Origin: Ruminococcaceae bacterium BL-4
Lineage (GTDB): Bacteria; Bacillota; Clostridia; Oscillospirales; Acutalibacteraceae
Direction of reading: 5' to 3'
DNA: 64,000 nt
NCBI GenBank assembly: GCA_902809935.1
Contig: LR778134.1
Span: 2,170,001-2,234,000, forward strand
In this document: piece by piece, positions 50,787-59,198 of the stretch
How positions within the stretch are numbered: position 1 is the stretch's first letter
Layout of the letters: each line of letters starts with the position of its first letter
The notes under the pieces: model-generated
What the model saw: the letters and a program-made list of their open reading frames with translations, nothing else
Told to the model about the DNA's origin: nothing
The model's database searches: none
Translations under genes and position numbers: made by a program

Positions 50787-52226
50787 TTGGAAGCTATCAG
50801 TCAACAAATCGGAAATATAAATGATTTTCTTTACGGGTATATTTTAATTGCACTTTTAATTTTCAGCGGCATCTTTTTTTCAGTTGCCACACGATTTGTA
50901 CAATTTCGAAAGTTTAAAGAAGGCAACCGATTATTATTTGAAAAAAGCAACAATGCCCAAGCCGTTTCCGGGTTTCAGGCACTTATGGTTTCAACCGCTT
51001 CCCGTGTAGGTGTAGGTAATATTGCCGGTGTTGCAACAGCAATTGCGCTGGGCGGCTCAGGAGCTGTATTTTGGATGTGGCTGACTGCACTGCTCGGCGG
51101 TGCAACAGCCTGCATAGAAAACACCATGGCACAGGTCTATAAAAAGAAAAACAAAGATGGCTCATTCAGCGGCGGCCCCGCTTATTATATTCAAAAAGTT
51201 TTTCATAAACGCTGGTTAAGCGTTTTGTTTTCCATTTGTCTAATCATTACATTTGCTTATGGCTTTGAATGTTTACAGGCAAATTTGATCACTTCTTCTA
51301 TGGAACGTTACGTTGGAAACAACTCAACAGCTATTATTATTATCGGTTTGATCATGTCGGCACTGACGGCATACGCAGTCTTTGGAGGTCAGAAAACCAT
51401 CGCAAAAATTACCGAAGTGATCGTTCCTATTATGGCTGCTATCTACCTTGTTTTTTGTCTTGTGGTTATCATTACAAACGCTTCAAATCTGCCAGGCGTC
51501 TTTTCCAGTATTTTTGCAAATGCTTTCGACTTTAAAACTATTTTTGCCGGATTCTCCGGTTCTGCAATCATGTACGGCGTAAAAAGAGGCCTTTATTCCA
51601 ATGAAGCCGGCATGGGTTCTGCACCAAACGCTGCCGCTACTGTTGCAACCTCCCATCCTGCAAAACAAGGCTTTGTACAAATGCTTGCAGTCTATATTGA
51701 TACCATTCTGATTTGCAGCGCAACTGCTCTAATGGTTCTAAGCACTGGCGTTTCCACACAAGGAGAATCGGCGCTTCCTTTAGTACAAAAGGCAGTCGGT
51801 TCTCAATTCGGAGAACCCGGAATCTTAATTATTACCGTCTCCATTTTCTTCTTTGCGTTCAGCACCATTATCGGAAATTATTATTATACAGAATCCAACG
51901 TTCTTTATATTTTGCAAAAATCAACTAATTTTAAGTTGTTCCGTACCAGCATTGTAGTTGCTGTTTTCATCGGTTGTATCATGGATACCAGCCTTGCATG
52001 GAATATCGCCGATTTTGCAATGTGCCTAATGGCCATTTTAAATGTGCCGGCGTTGCTTTGCATGACTCGAAAATATCTGCACGTTCTTTCTGATTATGAA
52101 AGGCAGAGAAAGCAAGGCAAAAATCCTGTTTTCTATGCAAAAGATGCAGGAATTGATGATGCCGATTATTGGGAATATTCTGATCTCTCCGATGAAACGG
52201 AAATTCCCGCTGTAAAAACATCCTGA
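50787..52226 (+). CDS. AGCS-family amino acid:Na+ symporter, probable glutamine/alanine importer
   Basis: 479 residues, about eleven helices. ALMVSTASRVGVGNIAGVAT, WMWLTALLGGATACIENTMAQVYK, GGPAYYIQKVF and RGLYSNEAGMGSAPNAAATV are signature AGCS segments. It starts 33 bases after glsA, so glutamine uptake followed by deamidation is the natural reading; ammonia release could also buffer acid. The start codon is TTG after AAGGAG. A charged tail (residues 445-479) is rich in Asp and Glu. Confidence 0.93.
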   Translation: MEAISQQIGNINDFLYGYILIALLIFSGIFFSVATRFVQFRKFKEGNRLLFEKSNNAQAVSGFQALMVSTASRVGVGNIAGVATAIALGGSGAVFWMWLTALLGGATACIENTMAQVYKKKNKDGSFSGGPAYYIQKVFHKRWLSVLFSICLIITFAYGFECLQANLITSSMERYVGNNSTAIIIIGLIMSALTAYAVFGGQKTIAKITEVIVPIMAAIYLVFCLVVIITNASNLPGVFSSIFANAFDFKTIFAGFSGSAIMYGVKRGLYSNEAGMGSAPNAAATVATSHPAKQGFVQMLAVYIDTILICSATALMVLSTGVSTQGESALPLVQKAVGSQFGEPGILIITVSIFFFAFSTIIGNYYYTESNVLYILQKSTNFKLFRTSIVVAVFIGCIMDTSLAWNIADFAMCLMAILNVPALLCMTRKYLHVLSDYERQRKQGKNPVFYAKDAGIDDADYWEYSDLSDETEIPAVKTS

Positions 52227-52242
52227 GTTCCTTAATTCAAAG

Positions 52243-52282
52243 AAATGGTGTCCGATATTTTATCGGGCACCATTTCTTTATT
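52243..52282 (+). terminator. Terminator after glsA-symporter operon
   Basis: AAATGGTGTCCGAT / ATCGGGCACCATTT (one wobble) followed by CTTTATTTT; overlaps the end of the convergent oxidoreductase gene. Confidence 0.85.
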
Positions 52283-53543
52283 TTGCAAAAATATTTTTCA
52301 TTCCCGCTTGAGTAACACGCTCTTTAATTGCGGCAATATTTGTCGTATAAGTTCCTTTTTCTTTCATACGCTGGAACAAAGTCGAACCCGAAAAAGTATA
52401 TCTTTTTCGAATTCCTTCCGGTGTTTGCATCTGCTCTCTTACGAAATGAATTGCATCTCCAACTACAGTTGATTCCGGAAAAATAAGCAGTTCCTGATTT
52501 TTAACAAGCCGTACTGCATTAAATCCTGCCAACGTTCCTGTTGCGATTGCCTCCGTATGTCCAACCAAAAGTCCTGATTTTTCTCCGGCACAAAATAGAT
52601 TTTCCATATTCTCTACTCTGAGAGTATCATCCCGTGGAGCCATTTCAAAGAAGCGCATGGAATTTCCACGGCCTCCGGCATATGGATCCTCATACCGTGC
52701 ATCGGAAAGTCCAGGAATCTGATGAAGGCGCTGCAAATTAAAATAGGGCGTCATTAATTTTGCATGTCCTGTATCAAGCAGAATCAAATTTTTTGCAAAT
52801 TCCGGCTGTGCGTACTGTTGACAGCTTTTGATGGAAAGATGATTTTCAATCAGTTCCGGTGGAATTGGAATCATTGCGACCCCTGTTTGATTCAGCGTTT
52901 CAACTATTTCTGGAGAAAGCGATTCTTTGAATAATTTACAGGAACCACTCATCGTTCCAACCGTACCATCTGCTTTTTGTCCACAGATTTCCTTAACTCC
53001 GCAGAGGCCGGTCAAACTAACCCTGCCGCCAAAACTAGGGCAGCGTAAAACACACATAGCACAGCCGTTTCCGTATTTTCCGCAATTCTGCATTGGCCCT
53101 GCTGTTCCAGTCGCATCCACAAAGGCATCTCCAGAAATTTTTGTCCCATCCATAAGTTCCACTGCCATTAAACAGTTATCTTTTTTTTCGACTTTTGATA
53201 CACGCGCCTGAAATCGGACTTCTACCTTTAAGCTTTTTAAATATCGTTCTACAGCACCGGGCATTTCCCCAACGTCATAAATACTTGCATGCTCATGACC
53301 AGGAAAGGAAACATTACGGTGTCTGCAGTGCTGATCAATTAAGCAGAACAGCTCCCCGCCGCCCATGGCAATCATTTCTTCCTCTGCAGTATAACGTCCG
53401 TTATTTCGCATAATTCCGCCGACTAAACCGGTTCCCAAAAGCATATCAGTACGTTCTAATAAAACTGTTTCCGCTCCCATTTTAGCTGCGCGTACAGCGG
53501 CAGCACACCCTGCCCATCCGCCTCCGACAATTACGATTTTCAT
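52278..53543 (-). CDS. FAD-dependent oxidoreductase (GidA/TrmFO-like) with ferredoxin-type Cys motif
   Basis: 421 residues. N-terminal dinucleotide fold KIVIVGGGWAGCAAAVRAA and late FAD segment NLFCAGEKSGLLVGHTEAIA (near 345-365) place it with GidA/TrmFO-related flavoproteins. In the middle, Cys154, Cys161, Cys164 and Cys168 form C-x6-C-x2-C-x3-C-Pro, like a 4Fe-4S site, and Cys-rich sequence continues. True TrmFO is longer in fold terms and lacks this motif. ATG is set by GTGAGGA; a GTG five codons upstream overlaps that site. Substrate unknown. Confidence 0.8.
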   Translation of the reverse strand: MKIVIVGGGWAGCAAAVRAAKMGAETVLLERTDMLLGTGLVGGIMRNNGRYTAEEEMIAMGGGELFCLIDQHCRHRNVSFPGHEHASIYDVGEMPGAVERYLKSLKVEVRFQARVSKVEKKDNCLMAVELMDGTKISGDAFVDATGTAGPMQNCGKYGNGCAMCVLRCPSFGGRVSLTGLCGVKEICGQKADGTVGTMSGSCKLFKESLSPEIVETLNQTGVAMIPIPPELIENHLSIKSCQQYAQPEFAKNLILLDTGHAKLMTPYFNLQRLHQIPGLSDARYEDPYAGGRGNSMRFFEMAPRDDTLRVENMENLFCAGEKSGLLVGHTEAIATGTLAGFNAVRLVKNQELLIFPESTVVGDAIHFVREQMQTPEGIRKRYTFSGSTLFQRMKEKGTYTTNIAAIKERVTQAGMKNIFAK

Positions 53544-53704
53544 CTTTCCATTCCTCACTTTCTTACTTTTTTTAGCTTTTGCTTGTTTTTACCTGTTATT
53601 TTTGACGACTCTCATTTAAAAATACGCCCTAAAAATTTCTTTTATGTGTCGCTTTCTTTCCCTTTATGTTATAATAAAAATACAATAAACAGACGGAGGC
53701 AATC

Positions 53705-54289
53705 ATGATGTATGAAAATTGGGAAACGTTAAAATCCGCCTGCCTCGAATGCCAAAAATGCGATCTCTGTAAAGGGCGTACCAATCTGGTCTTCGGAGTT
53801 GGAAATCCGCAATCGAAGGTTTTGTTCGTCGGAGAAGGCCCCGGCGAACAGGAAGACCTAAAAGGGGAACCATTTGTTGGCCGCAGCGGACAACTGCTAG
53901 ATAAATATCTTGACGCCGTAGGACTTGACCGCCACAAAAACATCTATATTGCAAACATTGTAAAATGCCGCCCACCCAAAAACCGCGACCCTCTTCCGGA
54001 AGAACAAGATGCTTGTATTTCATGGTTACGCAATCAAACCGCTCTGATACGTCCGAAAATTCTTGTATGTCTCGGCAGAATCGCCGCACAAAAAATCATC
54101 AATCCAAATCTTCGCATTACAAAAGAGCATGGCCAATGGACTCAGAAAGGCGAAATGTGGATGACCGCTACGTTGCACCCGGCAGCCCTTCTGCGTGATC
54201 CCAGAAAAAAGCCGGACGCTTTTGAAGATTTCCTTTCCATTCGAAAAAAGATGGAAGAGCTTAAATTGATTGAGCCAATGAATCATTAA
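53705..54289 (+). CDS. Family 4 uracil-DNA glycosylase
   Basis: Removes uracil from DNA. 194 residues; VGEGPGEQEDLKGEPFVG is the active motif of families 4/5, followed by SGQLLDKYLDAVGL; the late motif ATLHPAALLRDP supplies the His. The 4Fe-4S cluster ligands fit Cys16, Cys19 (of CLECQKC), Cys88 and Cys104. A TATAAT at 53670-53675 and GGAGG ribosome site precede it. Stands alone between convergent neighbours. Confidence 0.94.
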   Translation: MMYENWETLKSACLECQKCDLCKGRTNLVFGVGNPQSKVLFVGEGPGEQEDLKGEPFVGRSGQLLDKYLDAVGLDRHKNIYIANIVKCRPPKNRDPLPEEQDACISWLRNQTALIRPKILVCLGRIAAQKIINPNLRITKEHGQWTQKGEMWMTATLHPAALLRDPRKKPDAFEDFLSIRKKMEELKLIEPMNH

Positions 54290-54295
54290 TGATCT

Positions 54296-54352
54296 AAAAA
54301 AGACTTCTCTGTACATCTCGTATTTGAGACATACACAGAAGTCTTTTTTCTT
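54296..54352. terminator. Bidirectional terminator after UDG and YuiD-like genes
   Basis: AAAAAAGACTTCTCTGT and ACACAGAAGTCTTTTTT pair with one bulged base; A-run and T-run on opposite sides. Confidence 0.8.
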
Positions 54353-54833
54353 ATGCCAAATGAAAAACATCAAAACATAAAAATGCAATCAAAACACCTA
54401 ATACAAGCCCTGCAAGGACTTCTCTGGGTCGATGCCCCAAAGAAGTATCCATTTCTTCAATCTGCAGCAAATTCTTTTTTCGTCCCTCGGTCAATGCAGG
54501 ATCCGCAAGAAGGCACTCTTTCATAATGTTAATTGCTTCTGCATGACGGCCAGCCGCCCAGCGAACACCCATTGCATCATAAATAACTACACAGCCAAAA
54601 CAGGTTAAAACCGCAAATATCGGTGAGCTAAATCCAAATAACCTCCACGCTGTATAAACGATACTGCCAACAAAAGCAGAATGTGCGCTAGGCATTCCAC
54701 CTGCTGCAATCATTTGATGCCAATTATAAAAACGGTTTTGTATATAAAAACGGATCGTTTTTATTAGCTGCGCTATCAACCAAGAAAGTACGCCAATATT
54801 GATGAGCGGATTGCTCACAACTGTTCTCAGCAT
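54351..54833 (-). CDS. Divergent PAP2-family membrane protein, YuiD-like (DUF212)
   Basis: 160 residues, four or five membrane helices. GGMPSAHSAFVGSI, DAMGVRWAAGRHAEAIN and LGHRPREVLAGLVLGVL correspond to the three phosphatase motifs of the divergent PAP2 (DUF212) family. A lipid phosphate or prenyl phosphate phosphatase role is inferred from the fold only. Single gene whose divergent neighbour is the thiamine importer operon. Confidence 0.9.
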   Translation of the reverse strand: MLRTVVSNPLINIGVLSWLIAQLIKTIRFYIQNRFYNWHQMIAAGGMPSAHSAFVGSIVYTAWRLFGFSSPIFAVLTCFGCVVIYDAMGVRWAAGRHAEAINIMKECLLADPALTEGRKKNLLQIEEMDTSLGHRPREVLAGLVLGVLIAFLCFDVFHLA

Positions 54834-54912
54834 TTCGCCCTCGCTTTCTCTTTCTATTTCACACTCTCATTATCTTTTAGTTTACTACAGAATGCTTTTT
54901 CGGTCAAGAAAT

Positions 54913-54941
54913 TTGACAAAATGAAATTCTATTGTTATAAT
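54913..54941 (+). promoter_or_regulatory. Consensus sigma-A promoter of thiamine importer operon
   Basis: TTGACA (54913-54918), 17 bases, TATAAT (54936-54941): perfect match; start near 54948, just before the riboswitch. Confidence 0.9.
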
Positions 54942-54955
54942 GTGCCTGAATCAAA

Positions 54956-55050
54956 GCAGGGGTGCTCCGTCCGAAAAATCGGACGATGCTGAGAGTGAAC
55001 ACAGTTCACAACCCTTTCGCCTGATCCGGATAATACCGGCGGAGGTAGCA
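54956..55050 (+). promoter_or_regulatory. TPP riboswitch (THI element) for importer operon
   Basis: GGGGTGC, a variable GTCCG/CGGAC stem, GCTGAGAG, ACCC, CCTGATCCGGATAATACCGG and CGGAGGTA in conserved order. A terminator hairpin follows 16 bases later. Confidence 0.96.
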
Positions 55051-55065
55051 TTTTATCAAGATTTC

Positions 55066-55106
55066 ACCGTCCGCGCAGGATTTTTCTCTGCACGGGCGGT
55101 TTTTTT
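55066..55106 (+). terminator. Riboswitch terminator of importer operon
   Basis: ACCGTCCGCGCAG / CTGCACGGGCGGT with one mispair and 9-base loop, then a seven-T run. Expected to form when TPP is bound. Confidence 0.88.
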
Positions 55107-55155
55107 GATTCTGCTTCTGTTTTATATCCGAACAAAATAAAAAGGAGTGAAACGT

Positions 55156-55458
55156 ATGAAATTTCCCGCAAGTATCGCTATTCAAGTGCTTCCAAATGTA
55201 GATTCTGATAAAGAGGTCGTTCGTATTGTTGATGAGGTGATCGCCTACATCAAAAGCACCGGAGTCTCTTATTATGTTGGTCCATTTGAAACCACCATCG
55301 AGGGTAACTATGAGGAACTCATGGAAATCGTTAAAAATTGTCAGTACATTGCCATCAAAGCAGGCTGTCCCCAAGTCGCCTCCTACGTTAAAATTGCCTA
55401 CAAACCAGAAGGCGGGGTGCTGACGATTGCACAAAAAGTGGACAAATATCACAAATAA
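55156..55458 (+). CDS. MTH1187/YkoF-type thiamine-binding protein
   Basis: 100 residues of PF01910, a small ferredoxin-like fold that binds thiamin or its pyrimidine part as a multimer. ASIAIQVLPNV, YIKSTGVSYYVGPFETTIEG with the conserved Gly-Pro-Phe-Glu-Thr-Thr, and a C-terminal IAYKPEGG are diagnostic. Cytoplasmic, no signal. ATG is preceded by AAGGAG; the in-frame GTG three codons upstream overlaps the site. First gene after the riboswitch; a buffering or sensing role in precursor uptake is inferred. Confidence 0.88.
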   Translation: MKFPASIAIQVLPNVDSDKEVVRIVDEVIAYIKSTGVSYYVGPFETTIEGNYEELMEIVKNCQYIAIKAGCPQVASYVKIAYKPEGGVLTIAQKVDKYHK

Positions 55459-56212
55459 GCTGGCGTCTCCTCTGCTGCTTATTCTGTTGATTTTTCTTTG
55501 GCAAGTGGCCGTTGATCTTCGTTGGATTCCGCGATACCTTTTGCCAAGTCCTACCGACGTAATCGCTGCTTTCTTTTCTGATTTTTCCAATCTGATGGTA
55601 CAGGCCGGTTTCACCTTACAAGAAACTTTTTTAGGAATGCTGATTGGGGTATGTCTTGCATTTCTGACTGCGGTTGCAATGGATCGGTTTAAATTCTTTT
55701 ATCACGCATTATATCCAATTCTAGTCATTACACAAACCATTCCAACCATTGCGATTGCCCCGCTTCTACTAATTTGGATGGGGTTTGGGATTGCACCGAA
55801 AGTCGTCCTAGTTGTGATCGTCTGCTATTTTCCGATCTCTGTCTCGCTTTTAGACGGATTTCGTTCTGTCGATCCGGACACGGTTCGCTTAATGAAAACG
55901 ATGGGCAGTTCTCGCTTACAAATCTTTCGCTACGTCAAATTTCCCGCAAGCCTGAGTCGTTTTTTTGCGGGACTCAGGATCAGTACCACTTATGCGATGG
56001 TCAGTGCTGTCGTTGCAGAATGGTTAGGCGGCACCAACGGTCTTGGCGTCTATATGACCCGCGTTCGCAAAGCCTATGCCTACAACAACATGTTTGCTGT
56101 TATTTTACTCACCAGTATCATCAGTCTACTTTTAATGAAAGCCGTTGACCTTCTGCAAAAGTTCTGCATGCCTTGGGAAAAATCCGAAAAGCAATCTTCA
56201 AAAAACAATTAA
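55427..56212 (+). CDS. thiX: ABC transporter permease for HMP/thiamin precursor (ThiX)
   Basis: 261 residues, six membrane helices, SsuC/TauC-like permease. TIPTIAIAPLLLIWMGFGIAPK and the EAA-type loop MKTMGSSRLQIFRYVKFPASLS are typical. It overlaps the preceding gene by 32 bases and probably begins at TTG after GGGGTG; no ATG is available near the N-terminal helix. Co-encoded with ThiY and ThiZ. Confidence 0.9.
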   Translation: MHKKWTNITNKLASPLLLILLIFLWQVAVDLRWIPRYLLPSPTDVIAAFFSDFSNLMVQAGFTLQETFLGMLIGVCLAFLTAVAMDRFKFFYHALYPILVITQTIPTIAIAPLLLIWMGFGIAPKVVLVVIVCYFPISVSLLDGFRSVDPDTVRLMKTMGSSRLQIFRYVKFPASLSRFFAGLRISTTYAMVSAVVAEWLGGTNGLGVYMTRVRKAYAYNNMFAVILLTSIISLLLMKAVDLLQKFCMPWEKSEKQSSKNN

Positions 56213-56222
56213 GGAGTTAAAT

Positions 56223-57275
56223 ATGAAATTTAAAAAATTTGCAGCCTGTTTTTTAGCACTATCCATTCCTTTCGGGATAGCCGGCTGCGGCAGTACACAA
56301 GCTTCCTCTTCCAACACGGCAGTTTCTTCTCAGACTGCCTCTCAAACGCAGAATCCAGAAAAAATCACGTTTGTTCTTGACTGGACTCCGAATACCAATC
56401 ATACCGGAATCTATGCCGCACAAAAGCTTGGCTATTTTGCCGACGAGGGTTTGGACGTTGAGATCGAACAGCCTCCGGAAGATGGTGCGGTCTCTTTAGT
56501 CGGCTCCGGAAAAGCACAGTTCGGTGTAGGATTTCAGGATTCCGATATTGCCCCTGCTTTAACAGCGGACACTCCCGTCCCAATTACAGCCGTTGCTGCG
56601 CTGATTCAGCATAATACCAGTGGGATTATTTCTCTAAAAAGTAAGGGGATTACTTCTCCAAAAGAGATGGAAGGCCATACTTATGCTACTTGGGATACCC
56701 CAGTAGAAAAAGCCATGGTCAATTACATCATTCAAAAAGACGGAGGCGATGCAACAAAGCTCAAGATGGTTCCTTGTGGAAACAGTTTTGACGCTGTTGC
56801 AGCCATTCAGTCCAATGTTGATACTGCATGGGTTTATTATGCTTGGGATGGCCTTTCTGCTAAAGTGCAAGGAGTCGAAACAAACTATTTTGCATTTAAA
56901 GATATTGACCCGATATTTGATTGTTATACCCCGGTTTTAATTGCCAACAATGACTTTCTTAAAAAAGAGCCCGAAACAGCAAAGAAATTTCTCTCTGCCG
57001 TACAAAAAGGGTATCAATATGCAATCGATCATCCTGATGATGCTGCAGAAATTTTGATGGATGCAGCACCGGAGCTTCGCAGCAATGAATCTTTAGTAAA
57101 AGAGAGCCAAGAATGGCTTGCTTCAAAATATCAAGATGACGCCCCCCAATGGGGAATCATTGATGCTTCCCGTTGGAACGCTTTTTATAAATGGCTCTAT
57201 GATAATCAGCTAATCAAAAAAGAAATTCCTGCTGGAGAAGGCTTCTCCAATGACTATCTGCCAAATGAAAAATGA
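56223..57275 (+). CDS. thiY: ABC transporter substrate-binding lipoprotein, ThiY-like (HMP precursor)
   Basis: 350 residues. Lipoprotein signal with Cys22 in GIAGC, then a Ser-rich tether, then the NMT1/THI5-like domain: TFVLDWTPNTNHTGIYAAQK with Trp and Asn in the ligand site, LGYFADEGLDVEIEQPP and GKAQFGVGFQDS. ThiY binds N-formyl-4-amino-5-aminomethyl-2-methylpyrimidine, a thiamin breakdown product, in Bacillus. AAGGAG before ATG. No tenA-type hydrolase is in the window. Confidence 0.92.
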   Translation: MKFKKFAACFLALSIPFGIAGCGSTQASSSNTAVSSQTASQTQNPEKITFVLDWTPNTNHTGIYAAQKLGYFADEGLDVEIEQPPEDGAVSLVGSGKAQFGVGFQDSDIAPALTADTPVPITAVAALIQHNTSGIISLKSKGITSPKEMEGHTYATWDTPVEKAMVNYIIQKDGGDATKLKMVPCGNSFDAVAAIQSNVDTAWVYYAWDGLSAKVQGVETNYFAFKDIDPIFDCYTPVLIANNDFLKKEPETAKKFLSAVQKGYQYAIDHPDDAAEILMDAAPELRSNESLVKESQEWLASKYQDDAPQWGIIDASRWNAFYKWLYDNQLIKKEIPAGEGFSNDYLPNEK

Positions 57276-58033
57276 GGGAATCATTTCTTTTAAAAGCGGA
57301 AAATCTCTCACAGGAATTTTCCGGCACAACGATTTTGAAAGATGTAAATCTCTATCTGGCAGAAGGTGAACTTATCTGCCTGCTTGGTGTTTCCGGTGCT
57401 GGAAAGACCACTCTGTTTAATATTTTATCCGGTCTTCAAATGCCCAAAAGCGGTCATGTCTTTCTGCACGAAAAAGAGATCACGGGAAAAGCCGGCCATC
57501 TTGCTTATATGCTGCAGAAAGATCTGCTTCTTCCTTATCGCACGGTGCTTGATAATGCAGCACTGCCTCTTTTAATCCGCGGCGAAACAAAAACACAAGC
57601 CAGAGAAAAAGCAGCCGCATTTTTTTCGGAGTTCGGAATTTCCGGTACGGAAAACAAATGGCCCTCTCAACTTTCAGGCGGGATGCGGCAGCGGGTTGCC
57701 CTCTTAAGGACCTATCTTTCAAATGATGGCGCTGCCCTCTTAGATGAGCCATTTTCAGCTTTAGATACGATTACCAAAAGTGCCATTCATCACTGGTATC
57801 TGAATGTGATGGAAAAGATCAAACTTTCCACCCTCTTTATCACCCATGATATTAATGAAGCCATCCTTCTTTCTGACCGTATTTATATTCTCTCTGGCAC
57901 TCCATCCACCATTACCGCCGAAATAAAAATTGCTGAGCCACGGCCACGTTCCAATGATTTTTCACTGAGTTCTGCCTTTCTAGATTACAAAAAACAAATT
58001 TTGTCATTGCTAAAGCTCAACGGAGCATCATAA
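57272..58033 (+). CDS. thiZ: ABC transporter ATP-binding protein (ThiZ)
   Basis: 253 residues. Walker A LGVSGAGKTTLFN (about 37-49), Q-loop MLQKDLLLPY, signature QLSGGMRQRVALLR, Walker B ALLDEPFSALD and the His switch in FITHDINEA. Overlaps thiY by four bases (ATGA). Energises import through ThiX. Terminator follows immediately. Confidence 0.93.
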   Translation: MRESFLLKAENLSQEFSGTTILKDVNLYLAEGELICLLGVSGAGKTTLFNILSGLQMPKSGHVFLHEKEITGKAGHLAYMLQKDLLLPYRTVLDNAALPLLIRGETKTQAREKAAAFFSEFGISGTENKWPSQLSGGMRQRVALLRTYLSNDGAALLDEPFSALDTITKSAIHHWYLNVMEKIKLSTLFITHDINEAILLSDRIYILSGTPSTITAEIKIAEPRPRSNDFSLSSAFLDYKKQILSLLKLNGAS

Positions 58034-58080
58034 AAAGGAAGCCGATAGAATAGTCATTCTGTCGGCTTCCTTTTTATCTA
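58032..58080. terminator. Bidirectional terminator after thiZ
   Basis: 19-bp stem (58032-58050 with 58057-58075, one wobble pair), 6-base loop, runs on both sides; also ends the convergent operon. Confidence 0.9.
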
Positions 58081-58083
58081 TTA

Positions 58084-59196
58084 TTATTGCAGATTCATTC
58101 CGTGCCTTCGCACTGCTTTGGTAATCCCGCCAATCTCATCCTGCAAAAACAAAAACGCTTCATTCGGAGAACTACTTCTGATTGCCTGCCCCACTGCTCT
58201 TTTTAGCGGTTCGGACAAAGTTTCCTCATAGAGCATGCAGCCTCTTTCCAAAAGGCCACCCGATGTTGCATGATGTTTGATGTTTAAAATCAGTTTTTCT
58301 CTTGATTCCAGCTGTACATTCAATAAATTCATCTCATAAGACAAGTGATTGATTTGTTCAGCTTCTTCCAATGAAATCGAAAGCTCCTGTTTTGCTGTAT
58401 ATTGGCTAAGTCCGGAAAACCATGCGTTCTCCATCGAATCGAGAAAATAACGCGCCCAATTTGGTAAACCATCTTCTCCACACGGATAGACAGACTTCGG
58501 TGCATTCGCTTCTCTTTTACGATGATAGAACCGCACAGCAGAACCAATTTTCTGGGTGGAAATCTGCTGTCCACATGCCTGTGCCGCATCACAGATATCC
58601 ATAGCCGCATTACTCCAAAGATGACTGCTGATCTTAACTGCCAAAAGTGAAATAACATCGTGGTCATTGAGGAAAAAGACTTCTCCGGTTTTGGAAAGCA
58701 GGGTCTGCACTCTCTGCCGAAAATCTTCCCCTGCATTCTGAGAAAGAGAGACGAAACTTGCGCCCAAAGCACCTGCTTCCACACCGGCGATGGGCTCCGC
58801 CATGCTAGGCATTATCTTTGCAGCAGAAATTGGAAGCTCTAACTTTTTAGAAAACCAGTCTGCAGAAAGTCCCGGAATCGCAGAAACAATTTCCGGCAAA
58901 GGTAATCTCTGCTTTGACCGCTCTTTGCAATACGGAAAAATAGTATTCTCCGCAATTTTCTTTGCTTGATCCGGTGGAGGAGAAAAAATAATCATCTGCG
59001 GTTGAAATTGTTTCAAAACCTCGCGGCCGTTTCCTGCACTTAAAGGAAAAGGAAGTTCCTTTTCGCGCTGTTCCAGATTTTCAAAGCTGCCTTTTACTGC
59101 ACGCACCTCTTTCGAGAGGTCTGAAGTCAATAATTGATATCCGGGGATCAGATAATCTCCACCAAGAAATCCCGCCCCTATAATAACGATCTTCAT
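58084..59196 (-). CDS. NAD(P)-binding oxidoreductase resembling pyrroline-5-carboxylate reductase
   Basis: 370 residues. Rossmann loop MKIVIIGAGFLGGDYLIPGY, then MIIFSPPPDQAKK and SAAKIMPSMAEPIAGVEAGA, the latter like the MPNTPA segment of ProC; a helical half (residues 170-370) would form the dimer domain. It is about 100 residues longer than normal ProC, so it is not simply that enzyme. Starts two bases after the HD gene: third in a PatB-HD-reductase operon. Substrate unknown. Confidence 0.6.
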   Translation of the reverse strand: MKIVIIGAGFLGGDYLIPGYQLLTSDLSKEVRAVKGSFENLEQREKELPFPLSAGNGREVLKQFQPQMIIFSPPPDQAKKIAENTIFPYCKERSKQRLPLPEIVSAIPGLSADWFSKKLELPISAAKIMPSMAEPIAGVEAGALGASFVSLSQNAGEDFRQRVQTLLSKTGEVFFLNDHDVISLLAVKISSHLWSNAAMDICDAAQACGQQISTQKIGSAVRFYHRKREANAPKSVYPCGEDGLPNWARYFLDSMENAWFSGLSQYTAKQELSISLEEAEQINHLSYEMNLLNVQLESREKLILNIKHHATSGGLLERGCMLYEETLSEPLKRAVGQAIRSSSPNEAFLFLQDEIGGITKAVRRHGMNLQ

Positions 59197-59198
59197 TT

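Noticed and set aside
55006-55614. 202-residue open frame on the minus strand over the riboswitch and thiamine-binding gene
   Set aside because: Antisense to well-supported features and without family resemblance; a shadow of codon bias.
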